Assembly: GCA_036503775.1 (NCBI GenBank)
Contig: DASXWH010000241.1
Span: 1-22,378, forward strand
Reading direction: 5' to 3'
From: Ohtaekwangia sp036503775
GTDB lineage: Bacteria; Bacteroidota; Bacteroidia; Cytophagales; Cyclobacteriaceae
Length of the DNA: 22,378 nt
In this document: in pieces, positions 1-8,129 of the stretch
How the letters are laid out: each line of letters opens with the position of its first letter
Numbering within the stretch: the first letter of the stretch is position 1
Translations under genes and position numbers: made by a program
Notes under the pieces: generated by a model
The model's input: the letters and a program-made list of their open reading frames with translations, nothing else
Told to the model about the DNA's origin: nothing
Database searches by the model: none

Positions 1-3000
1 TTCGCTGTCTACACCAATTGATCCCCCGTGAATCTTCACAAACTCGCGTGTAATGGATAAACCTATCCCGCTTCCCTGGTTCACCATACTTTTAGGCAGC
101 TCATTCTGAAAGAATCTCTCAAAGATTCGTTCCTGTTTATCGGCTGAAATACCAATTCCGGTGTCAATCACTTTTATCTGAAGCCATTTTTCAGAATCCT
201 TGTCATTCAATTCGACTTCTACAGAAACGCTGCCGTGTTCGGGGGTGAACTTGAAAGCATTCGACAACAGATTGAATAATATTTTTTCAAGTTTATCCTG
301 ATCGAAAATGGTTTCCAGCGAGCTCATCGATGACCTGAAATCCAATGCGATGTCTTTCTTCTCTGACAAGTCTGAAAATGAATACACCACTTCACGGATA
401 AATTTAATGACATCACCTTCTGAGGGATGAAAACGGATCTCCTGAACTTCCATTTTACGAAAATCAAGAAGCTGATTAACCAGATTCAGCAAGCGCTTGG
501 CGTTTCGTTGAATCAGCTCAAATTGACCCTTCTGACCTTCATCTTGTGTTTGCTTCAGCAATTTTTCCAGCGGAGTGAGAATTAAGGTGAGTGGCGTGCG
601 GAACTCGTGACTCACGTTCGTGAAGAATTTGATCTTCATCATATCCAGTTCGTGCATACGCAACGCTTCCTGCCGTTCCTGCTGGATGGCAAACTTCATC
701 TGTTCACGTTGCTGGATTAGTTTCCGTGTAATGAGCAGACCTGTGATAACAGCCATTACATAAAGAATAAAAGCCATCTTGGTTTTCCAGAAAGGAGGTA
801 ACACTTTAATTTTTATCCGTGCGCCTTCCGTATTCCATACGCCATCATTGTTTGCAGCGATCACCTGAAACTCGTAGTCGCCCGGGTCAAGATTGGTGAA
901 TGTCACCCTGCGCGATTTACTGTCAGCATAGAGCCAATCTGAATTAAAGCCTGCCAGTTTATATTTATACTCATTCTTTTCGGGATGAAAGAAATTCAAT
1001 GCTGCAAACTCAAGAGAAAAAACATTCTTACCAGAAGGAAGAATTAGTGGAGGAGCTTCGGTAATTGATTCTGTCAGCAGGATGTTACCATCAACCTCCT
1101 CATCCGGTTTTATACTTTTATTGAAAAGCTGAAAATCAGAGAATATCACCTCCGGTTTGTTTTTATTCATACCCAATTGCTCAGGCTTGAAAATGTTAAA
1201 CCCATTGGCGCCTCCGAAAATCAATTCACCACGACTGGTACGATAGGCTGCGTTTTCATTGTATTGCTTTCCCTGCAATCCATCGGCTTCATCAAAATTT
1301 TTAAACTTAGCATTAATCCTACCAGCAGAATCAGAGACTATGGACATGCTGGAAATGCCATTGGGTGTTCCCATCCAGATAGAACCCTGACTGTCTTCCA
1401 AAATGGTGAGGATGGAATTATGTGGTAGCCCATCCGCTTCTGTGAAAGACTGAAAGGACCTGGATGACCTATCAAAAAGGTTTAGTCCTCCATAAGTGCC
1501 GATCCAGATCCGGCCTTTTGTATCTTCACGAATATCGATAACATCATTACTGCTCAAACTTGTCGGGTTATTTTTTTCATTGCCGTAATGAATAAAACGA
1601 CCGCTTTCACGCTTCAACACATCTATCCCGTAATTTGTACCTACCCAGATATCTCCCTGCTTATCTTCCATTATTGTGGCGATGTACCGGGCCTGAACGG
1701 AATTTAAGTCTCCCCAGTAATGTGAAAAAGTCTGGGTTCTTCGATCAAATAAATCAAGACCACCGGTTAATGTTCCAATCCAAAGGCGATGTTGAGAATC
1801 TTCAAATATCTCCCAAACACTTACATCAGCCAGGCTTTGTGGGTTCTTCGGATCATGATTGTAGCGCGTAAACTTCTTGCCATCAAAGCTGTTCAATCCG
1901 CCATAGTAGGTTCCGATCCAGAGCTTTTTTTCATGATCAATGCATAAGCTGACAATAACATCACTGCTCAGACTTCCCGGATCTGCCGGGTTATTTTTGT
2001 ATTGCTTAAAGGTCTCCGTTCTCCGATCGTAATAAATGAGACCTCCTCCATTTGTGCCTATCCATAAATTACCCTGATCATCTTCAACAAACCGGTTTAC
2101 GTCTTCATAGGGTAAACTGGTGTTATCCGACAGATAATGTTTATACAGTGGGAAACGAATGATATTCTCATGATAATAACTTATACCCTTTTTATAGGTC
2201 GCAACCCAGATTATTCCCTGATCATCTTTATATAAAGTAACGATGCTGTTCTGAGCAAGGCTCTTTCCATCTTCTTCCCGGTGAAAAATATAACGGACTG
2301 AAAAATCTTTTTTGTCAACTACATTAATACCCCCGTGGTCAGTACCTATCCAGATCAGACCATTATTATCCTGAACAATGCCCCGGACAATATTGACATT
2401 GAGCTTTGCATCCGGGGAATCACTATGCAGGTGCTTAAAGGTTTTTTTAGTACAATTGAAATAGTACGCGCCCTGATTTGCATTTACAGCAAATAACCAC
2501 AGGTCTCCATCTGCATCCATTTGCAAATGGTATTCAACACTCGCGCCTGGATACCGCTTCTTCAGGTAATCCGTGCGGTAAAGTACTTTATGAGTGAATT
2601 TGTCTACGGCTACATATTCAAGTACTCCTGACGCGTGAATCATCCAGTAATTTCCCTTGTCATCTTCCACGAGCGAGGTGACGATATCGGAACTGATTGT
2701 GCTGCTGTCATTCAGGTGTCTGACAGACGTGGTACTTTTTTCTTTTGCGTCATAACGTATGAGACCTGATGACGCGTGAATAAACCAGTAGTTTCCGGAA
2801 CGATCCTTTACAATATTATTGACCATTCCGGGTGGAATAGAGTATTGTTTATAAAATACAGACAGATCGGTTTCAAAATTTTCCTTCTGCGGATTATACA
2901 GACTCATGGTGAACGCAGCTGTCACGGCTATTTTTCCATCAGGTGTTTCAAACAATTTTGAAACTGAATTATTGTGCAGTGACGTTGAATCCTTCGGATC

Positions 3001-3228
3001 TTTTCGAAATACCTTGACCGTATAACCATCATAACGGTTTAATCCGGACAGCGTGCCAACCCAAAGAAATCCCTTCCGGTCTTTTAAAATACAATTAGCC
3101 TGGTTATGTGAAAGACCCTGATTGATATCAACATGGGTGAATTTGTAGTGCACTGTTTGCGCAAAGAGAGGACTACCACAAATAAGCAGCAGCACACAAA
3201 CAGTGAAAAAAGATCTACACAGGTTCAT
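1..3228 (-). CDS. Hybrid two-component system-type sensor histidine kinase (Reg_prop / Y_Y_Y), 3' part beyond window
   Basis: Reading from an ATG at 3228, the frame stays open to base 1, giving about 1076 codons with no stop, so the C-terminus lies outside. The order is a signal peptide (about 23 residues, ending PLFA before QTVHY), then a long series of Reg_prop blades with repeated WIGT/WVGT cores (GLIWIGTDHGG, HRLWIGTLTGG) to about residue 690. A Y_Y_Y domain follows (about 735-805), then a transmembrane helix (about 815-838), HisKA with FFTNVSHEFRTP (phospho-acceptor His about 874), and HATPase_c with LLSNAFKF, DTGIG and GSGIGLS. This is the architecture of Bacteroidota one-protein two-component systems, whose periplasmic propeller often senses glycans. 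A receiver and AraC-type output domain may follow off the edge, but this is not visible. It starts 103 bp after the VWA gene. Ligand and targets are unknown. Confidence 0.93.
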   Translation of the reverse strand, partial: MNLCRSFFTVCVLLLICGSPLFAQTVHYKFTHVDINQGLSHNQANCILKDRKGFLWVGTLSGLNRYDGYTVKVFRKDPKDSTSLHNNSVSKLFETPDGKIAVTAAFTMSLYNPQKENFETDLSVFYKQYSIPPGMVNNIVKDRSGNYWFIHASSGLIRYDAKEKSTTSVRHLNDSSTISSDIVTSLVEDDKGNYWMIHASGVLEYVAVDKFTHKVLYRTDYLKKRYPGASVEYHLQMDADGDLWLFAVNANQGAYYFNCTKKTFKHLHSDSPDAKLNVNIVRGIVQDNNGLIWIGTDHGGINVVDKKDFSVRYIFHREEDGKSLAQNSIVTLYKDDQGIIWVATYKKGISYYHENIIRFPLYKHYLSDNTSLPYEDVNRFVEDDQGNLWIGTNGGGLIYYDRRTETFKQYKNNPADPGSLSSDVIVSLCIDHEKKLWIGTYYGGLNSFDGKKFTRYNHDPKNPQSLADVSVWEIFEDSQHRLWIGTLTGGLDLFDRRTQTFSHYWGDLNSVQARYIATIMEDKQGDIWVGTNYGIDVLKRESGRFIHYGNEKNNPTSLSSNDVIDIREDTKGRIWIGTYGGLNLFDRSSRSFQSFTEADGLPHNSILTILEDSQGSIWMGTPNGISSMSIVSDSAGRINAKFKNFDEADGLQGKQYNENAAYRTSRGELIFGGANGFNIFKPEQLGMNKNKPEVIFSDFQLFNKSIKPDEEVDGNILLTESITEAPPLILPSGKNVFSLEFAALNFFHPEKNEYKYKLAGFNSDWLYADSKSRRVTFTNLDPGDYEFQVIAANNDGVWNTEGARIKIKVLPPFWKTKMAFILYVMAVITGLLITRKLIQQREQMKFAIQQERQEALRMHELDMMKIKFFTNVSHEFRTPLTLILTPLEKLLKQTQDEGQKGQFELIQRNAKRLLNLVNQLLDFRKMEVQEIRFHPSEGDVIKFIREVVYSFSDLSEKKDIALDFRSSMSSLETIFDQDKLEKILFNLLSNAFKFTPEHGSVSVEVELNDKDSEKWLQIKVIDTGIGISADKQERIFERFFQNELPKSMVNQGSGIGLSITREFVKIHGGSIGVDSE

Positions 3229-3331
3229 AGGGCTTGGGCCAGTTCGGAAAAATATGAATAAAGTTAATGGGTTGATAAGATGATCTGCTTATTTGTAGCA
3301 CAAGCGTATCAGCAACAACAAAAAAACGTTA
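3229..3331. other. Intergenic gap upstream of the sensor kinase gene
   Basis: This 103 bp gap separates the VWA-gene stop from the sensor-kinase start. Read on the minus strand it contains a TTGTTGTTG stretch and, nearer the gene, TAACTTTA (one mismatch to TAnnTTTG). The two are not at the usual 17-23 bp spacing. I therefore do not call a promoter, although the gap is long enough for one and the kinase is likely transcribed separately. I see no strong hairpin terminator. Confidence 0.3.
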
Positions 3332-5410
3332 TCAATAGCTGCCCCAGAATTTACGCGAAAACCACTCTACTGTTACCAGGGCGAGCAGGAGCCAGAATAC
3401 CCACTTCAGATTGATCACAGACCGGTAAAATTCCTCGGTATGAATTATACTTGCGGCTTTGGTTTGTGTCAGTGCGCTGCGCAACGATTCAATGTCAGAA
3501 AGTTTATAAAACTTCCCTCCCGTATTGGCCGAAAGCTGTTTCAACAGATCAAAGTCTGCGGTAAGATTTTGAAGTTCATTCTGTCTTACTATCACAGCAA
3601 ATTCACCTTTGACTTCTTCCTTTTTCCCATCCAGTGTGGTTTGCGCTTTATACCGGTAAATTCCTTCTTTTAAGGCACCTACCTGATAGCGGATATTACC
3701 CTGACTTGTCACGTACGAATACCGTCTAGGCTTTCCAGCTTCACCGGTTATTTCAAGTTCAATCGTATTGCCGTATACGGGTTCGAAAATATCATTATAC
3801 ACCTGGCTTTCGAATACCACTGTTTCTGTATCTGCGAACTCCTGTTGTATGGGATAACTTCTGAATTTACGTTTATCTTCGGTGGTGCTCAGGTACTGAA
3901 TCAGTTTACCAAACAACTCATCAAAGCCAACCGTATTTTCAGTGCGATCATATTCATTGAGACGCCAGCGCCATATTCCTTCACCCAGCAGAATAGAGAT
4001 CTTACGATCATCCTCACTGCTTACGGTCAGCAAAGGTTTTTGTGTCGGCAAGCTGCCGATCTGCTGAAACAGTAAAGGCGTAGCAACAACCGGGACGCTT
4101 ATTTTTCCAAAATGAACCGATACCGGAGGATATTCCGTCAGCAATGAACTTGCTTCGGGTGAAATAGTAAAGTGACTAAATGAAGGATTCACAACCGGTG
4201 TAACGTCATCATACTCGCGCGGTACTGACTCCATTCGAATTGGAGCTCCTGATTGGGCCAGTAACCGCAAATCCGTTTGCTGACCAACAATGATCCAGAG
4301 TGTTGTTTTACTTTTCATGTACTGCTGAAACAGTTCCTTAGTCTGGCCATGAAAATCAGGAGACTGATGAAAGATGGCCAGGTCAATTTTATCCGGCTGC
4401 AATTCGGACGGTTGTAATTCCATCAAGCCGGGTATATGAAGTAAAAACTCATAGTTCGAATTCTTACTAATGACTTCACGTAAGGCTTTAATATCAGGAT
4501 GGGGCGCTGACGCAATCACGAGGATCTTCTTTTTCCCTTCCACTACCTCTACAAAAACAGATGCACGGTTATTCCGCACATTGTGCTCTCCCGGCTTCAC
4601 TTCTACCTGAACATCAAATTTCTGAATCCCCTGTTCATTCGCCTGTGATTGAAAATTGAATTCAAGAAGTCCGTCAGCATTGGCATTCTTCACCTGCTGA
4701 TCAATGACCTTGCCTTTCTGGTAAAGCAAAACCCTGACTGGTTCCGTAGAAAAAGCTTTCGTTAAAACCTCAACTTTTATCGGGAACGTATTGCCCTGAT
4801 AGGCTATCTTATTATACGCTACATTCTTTATAGCCAGATCCTTTCGTTGAAGTGTATCCCCCACGCCTACGGTAAATACCGGAAAATTGTAGGATGTGTT
4901 CAGCGGGGAAATTCCGGCATTATAAATACCATCAGAGGCGATGGCAACACCGGCTATCTTTCTCCCTTCATACTGATTCATGATGCGTTTCAGTGCCGCA
5001 TTTATATCCGTCACTGAAGCATCAAAGTTCCACTGCGTTACTGTTTCGTGAGTTAAATCACTTTCCAGTGTCTCATAACCCTGATCGTTCAACGCATCAC
5101 GCGTATTTTTTAAGTCTTGCTTAAGATTATTTAACAGAACTGAGTCTGTACTCTCTTTCACTGAAACCGAGTTGTCATACAACAGGACAAAAAGCGGCTT
5201 CTCAAAAATATTATTGATCTGTTTTACAATAGGGCCAAGAAGAAGAAATAACAACAGAAAGAGTAAAAGTGACCGGAGAACAAAAAGCAACGTGTTCCAG
5301 AGTTTTGTCCACGGGTGTGACATCTTATATAGCAGATAAGCCAGCGCGATAGCCATTGCCGCACAGATCAGCAGATATGCTGGTGAAGATTCAAAAATTA
5401 TCTGCTCCAT
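3332..5410 (-). CDS. Membrane-anchored von Willebrand factor A-like domain protein
   Basis: 692 residues. There are two N-terminal transmembrane helices (about 10-29 and 38-60) and a single C-terminal one in the last 25 residues (WVFWLLLALVTVEW), so the long central part is probably periplasmic. Just after the second helix is FVLLYDNSVSV, an intact DxSxS metal-site motif at D79-S83, followed about 80 residues later by ASDG, as in VWA/MIDAS domains. Residues about 295-400 (KKILVIASAPHPD onward) resemble the glutamine-amidotransferase-like fold seen in related Bacteroidota membrane proteins. The layout recalls BatA/BatB relatives and uncharacterised VWA membrane proteins, but no MoxR ATPase is adjacent. 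It starts 18 bp after rarA, so the two are probably co-transcribed. The exact function is unknown; a scaffolding or metal-dependent adhesion role in the envelope is a family-based guess. Confidence 0.85.
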   Translation of the reverse strand: MEQIIFESSPAYLLICAAMAIALAYLLYKMSHPWTKLWNTLLFVLRSLLLFLLLFLLLGPIVKQINNIFEKPLFVLLYDNSVSVKESTDSVLLNNLKQDLKNTRDALNDQGYETLESDLTHETVTQWNFDASVTDINAALKRIMNQYEGRKIAGVAIASDGIYNAGISPLNTSYNFPVFTVGVGDTLQRKDLAIKNVAYNKIAYQGNTFPIKVEVLTKAFSTEPVRVLLYQKGKVIDQQVKNANADGLLEFNFQSQANEQGIQKFDVQVEVKPGEHNVRNNRASVFVEVVEGKKKILVIASAPHPDIKALREVISKNSNYEFLLHIPGLMELQPSELQPDKIDLAIFHQSPDFHGQTKELFQQYMKSKTTLWIIVGQQTDLRLLAQSGAPIRMESVPREYDDVTPVVNPSFSHFTISPEASSLLTEYPPVSVHFGKISVPVVATPLLFQQIGSLPTQKPLLTVSSEDDRKISILLGEGIWRWRLNEYDRTENTVGFDELFGKLIQYLSTTEDKRKFRSYPIQQEFADTETVVFESQVYNDIFEPVYGNTIELEITGEAGKPRRYSYVTSQGNIRYQVGALKEGIYRYKAQTTLDGKKEEVKGEFAVIVRQNELQNLTADFDLLKQLSANTGGKFYKLSDIESLRSALTQTKAASIIHTEEFYRSVINLKWVFWLLLALVTVEWFSRKFWGSY

Positions 5411-5428
5411 GAAATTTTTTTATAATCC

Positions 5429-6697
5429 CTAATATCCATACTTCTCCTTCCACAACGCGCGCAGATATTTCCGTAATTCATCCTCACGCGCATTATTTCC
5501 CGGATCATAGAATTTAGAACCTTTTATCTGATCAGGCAAAAATTCCTGATTGGCAAAGTTGTTGGCATAATCGTGCGAATACAAATAGCCCTTCCCATAG
5601 CTCATGTCTTTCATGAGTTTGGTGGGTGCATTCCGTATGGCTAATGGTACCGGAAGATCTCCGGTTTCATTCACAGCACGGATAGCATTTTCAATGGCCA
5701 CATAGCTTGCATTGCTTTTGGGTGATGACGCCAGATAGACAGCACACTGGCCCAGTATGATCCGCGCCTCCGGATAACCTATTACATCTACTGCCTGAAA
5801 CGTATTTGTAGCAATCACCAATGCCGTTGGGTTTGCGTTGCCAATATCTTCTGATGCCAGAATCACCATTCTGCGTGCAATGAACTGTACGTCTTCTCCA
5901 CCTTCAACCATGCGAGCGAGATAATATACCGCAGCATTCGGGTCACTGCCTCGTATGGATTTGATGAACGCTGAAATAATATCATAATGCTGCTCACCAC
6001 TCTTATCATAGATAGCAATATGTTTCTGCGCCAGTTCCATCACCAGCTTATCGGTAATCACCACATCGCCTTCAACGGCATCGGTAATCAATTCCACCAG
6101 GTTCAGAAGTTTTCGGCCATCACCTCCGGAAATATTAAGCAATGCCTGATGCTCTTCAATTGTAATTCTTCTTTCCTTCAGTTCCGGATCTCGTGTCAGC
6201 GCCTGGTGAACAAGTTCGAGTAATTGATCCTCGCCAAGAGGTCTGAGGGTATAAACCTGGCAGCGGGAAAGCAATGCTGAGTTTACTTCAAAAGATGGAT
6301 TTTCAGTTGTTGCTCCGATCAGTGTTATTGTTCCCTTTTCAACGGCTCCGAGCAGTGCATCTTGCTGGCTTTTATTGAAGCGATGGATCTCATCAATAAA
6401 TAATATTGAACGCGGTGAGACTTTAGCTTTCTCAATAACTTCACGAATATCTTTTACACCGGAGCTGATCGCGCTTAGCGTATGAAAGGGTTTCTTTACT
6501 TCATTCGCAATGATGTTGGCAATGGTAGTTTTTCCTACACCGGGAGGTCCCCACAAGATCATGGAAGGAATACTTCCGGTTTGAATCGCTTTCCGGATCA
6601 CACCATTTGGACCGGTAAGATGCTCCTGTCCCACCAACTCATCGAGTTTTACCGGACGCATCCGTTCTGCCAGTGGTGCACGGGAATTCAATACCAT
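5429..6697 (-). CDS. rarA: Replication-associated recombination protein RarA (MgsA), AAA+ ATPase
   Basis: 422 residues, a usual length for RarA/MgsA/WRNIP1, which acts as a tetrameric clamp-loader-like ATPase at stalled replication forks and interacts with SSB. Visible motifs are the start RMRPVKLDELVGQEHL, Walker A GPPGVGKT at about 50-57, Walker B ILFIDEIHRFNK at 98-109, sensor 1 LIGATTENPSF, and the SRC arginine-finger region near 144-146. The C-terminal half carries the typical RarA sequence SAFIKSIRGSDPNAAVYYLARM, then IASEDIGNANP-like and YGKGYLYSHDY stretches. The ATG at 6697 fits the usual family N-terminus. It lies 39 bp downstream of a histidine kinase gene and 18 bp upstream of the VWA gene. 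Confidence 0.97.
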   Translation of the reverse strand: MVLNSRAPLAERMRPVKLDELVGQEHLTGPNGVIRKAIQTGSIPSMILWGPPGVGKTTIANIIANEVKKPFHTLSAISSGVKDIREVIEKAKVSPRSILFIDEIHRFNKSQQDALLGAVEKGTITLIGATTENPSFEVNSALLSRCQVYTLRPLGEDQLLELVHQALTRDPELKERRITIEEHQALLNISGGDGRKLLNLVELITDAVEGDVVITDKLVMELAQKHIAIYDKSGEQHYDIISAFIKSIRGSDPNAAVYYLARMVEGGEDVQFIARRMVILASEDIGNANPTALVIATNTFQAVDVIGYPEARIILGQCAVYLASSPKSNASYVAIENAIRAVNETGDLPVPLAIRNAPTKLMKDMSYGKGYLYSHDYANNFANQEFLPDQIKGSKFYDPGNNAREDELRKYLRALWKEKYGY

Positions 6698-6736
6698 ATG
6701 CTGAGGTGCGAATTAAACGCTGAAATTAAAGAAACA

Positions 6737-8059
6737 TTATGAAGACTTATATACCGGAAGTATAATCTGAAAAGTACTCCCCATACCTTTTTGTGAGGCT
6801 ATACGGATTTCGCCTCCCAACAGCTCAATGTATTTCTTTGAAATAGAAAGTCCGAGACCGGAACCTTCATGACTACGACTGCGTCCAGAACTTTCCTGCT
6901 CAAATGGGTTAAAAATGCGTGGTAAAAAATCCTCAGCGATTCCAACTCCGGTATCGGCAACCTGGATAAAAACCCGGTGCTTGTTTTTTGAATCGTATCC
7001 GGTGGAAACCGTAACGCTGCCTTTCTCGGTAAACTTGATTGCGTTACCTACCACATTCGTAACAACCTGATACAGCATGGTTTCGTCTGACAGACTTTGT
7101 ATTTCGTCTGGTCCTGACTGAAAAACAAAATGAATAGACTTGTTCTGCGCCAGTGGTTCAAGCTGCCTGACTATTTCCCGCACCAGCTGATTGATGTTTA
7201 CAATCTTTAAGGTAAGCTCATTACGCTCTGCTTCGATACGGGAAAGATTAAGAATGCTCGTTATGGTATTCAGAAGCCGTTGGCCACTTTGTTGTTGTAG
7301 CTCAACGTATTTGATAATATCGCGATCCTTCGACTCCAGGTCGATTACCTGGCTCAGTCCCAGAATTCCATTAATAGGGGTACGAATCTCATGTGACATG
7401 CTGGAGAGAAAGTTACTTTTCAGCCGGTTCATTTCTTCGGCCATCTCTTTGGCTCTTTTTAAATCTTCAACGGATTTTTCGATGGAGGCCTTTGCTAATT
7501 CATAAGCATTGTGATAATGAAAAATAAGGTAAACGAAGATAAAGGTCACCAGCGTCAGGGTAACGATCATTTCACTGAACAGGAGTTGAACCGGGTGTTC
7601 GGTTGGGGTGATCAGATTGAATTGCCGGAGCACAAAATAACTAATGAGGGGAACAAAGTGTATGGCCGCGTAAAGTATTCCGGAACGGCTACCTAACGTA
7701 TGAAAAGCAAAGATGATGTTACAAACCGTGATCAATGCCATGAAGGAATTATAGCCATCAAATAAATAGACATTGAAGATATTGTTCAGCCACGACACGA
7801 TGAGCAATCCGTGACATACCACCCGAATCGATTTTTTATGCTTGAGGTAAAAAAGAGAGCTTGTGAAAATAATGAGGATAACAAAACTCTTTACCTGCTG
7901 ATAGTGGACACCCGTGCTGACATAGATGAGAAAAAAAATAGCCAGGGAAATAATACAAACGGAGATCAGATTGTATACCAGCTTAATACTGGCCTGCCTT
8001 AGAATATTCGGCTCACTACGGAGATAATCTCCGATAAAGTACTCACGCAGGGATTTCAC
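6737..8059 (-). CDS. Membrane-bound sensor histidine kinase (orphan)
   Basis: 440 residues from a GTG start at 8059. The first ~180 residues are hydrophobic, with about five to six transmembrane helices and no recognisable extracellular sensor domain. A short coiled coil (about 185-215) leads to the HisKA H-box SSMSHEIRTPINGILG with His223. HATPase_c motifs follow: N-box NVVGNAIKFT (335-344), G1 DTGVG (369-373), F-box FNPFEQ and G2 GSGLGLSIS (about 399). It ends just after the ATPase domain, so there is no receiver domain and no response-regulator gene beside it. Many Bacteroidota kinases of this form signal to partners encoded elsewhere. It lies between ccmF (70 bp upstream) and rarA (39 bp downstream). 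The signal is unknown. Confidence 0.92.
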   Translation of the reverse strand: MKSLREYFIGDYLRSEPNILRQASIKLVYNLISVCIISLAIFFLIYVSTGVHYQQVKSFVILIIFTSSLFYLKHKKSIRVVCHGLLIVSWLNNIFNVYLFDGYNSFMALITVCNIIFAFHTLGSRSGILYAAIHFVPLISYFVLRQFNLITPTEHPVQLLFSEMIVTLTLVTFIFVYLIFHYHNAYELAKASIEKSVEDLKRAKEMAEEMNRLKSNFLSSMSHEIRTPINGILGLSQVIDLESKDRDIIKYVELQQQSGQRLLNTITSILNLSRIEAERNELTLKIVNINQLVREIVRQLEPLAQNKSIHFVFQSGPDEIQSLSDETMLYQVVTNVVGNAIKFTEKGSVTVSTGYDSKNKHRVFIQVADTGVGIAEDFLPRIFNPFEQESSGRSRSHEGSGLGLSISKKYIELLGGEIRIASQKGMGSTFQIILPVYKSS

Positions 8060-8090
8060 GAATACAAGTTACGGGCTGTATGCTGAACTT

Positions 8091-8109
8091 AAAAAAATAG
8101 GTCAGCCTA
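8091..8109 (-). terminator. Possible weak terminator after ccmF
   Basis: On the minus strand, about 20 bases after the ccmF stop, TAGG-CTGA-CCTA can form a four-base-pair hairpin followed directly by seven T residues. The stem is short, so this may only be a partial terminator or chance. If real, it would separate the ccm run from the histidine kinase gene. Confidence 0.22.
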
Positions 8110-8129
8110 AAATTCCGGTAAGCATGCCG

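Noticed and set aside
1177..1428. Plus-strand open frame within the sensor-kinase gene (and similar ones at 1635-1871 and 2776-2961)
   Set aside because: They lie opposite a continuous kinase gene with clear domain motifs and show no domains of their own.
1300..3100. Repeated WIGT-like segments as DNA repeats or a CRISPR array
   Set aside because: The similarity is at protein level (Reg_prop blades) with diverged DNA and irregular spacing; there are no identical short repeats with unique spacers.
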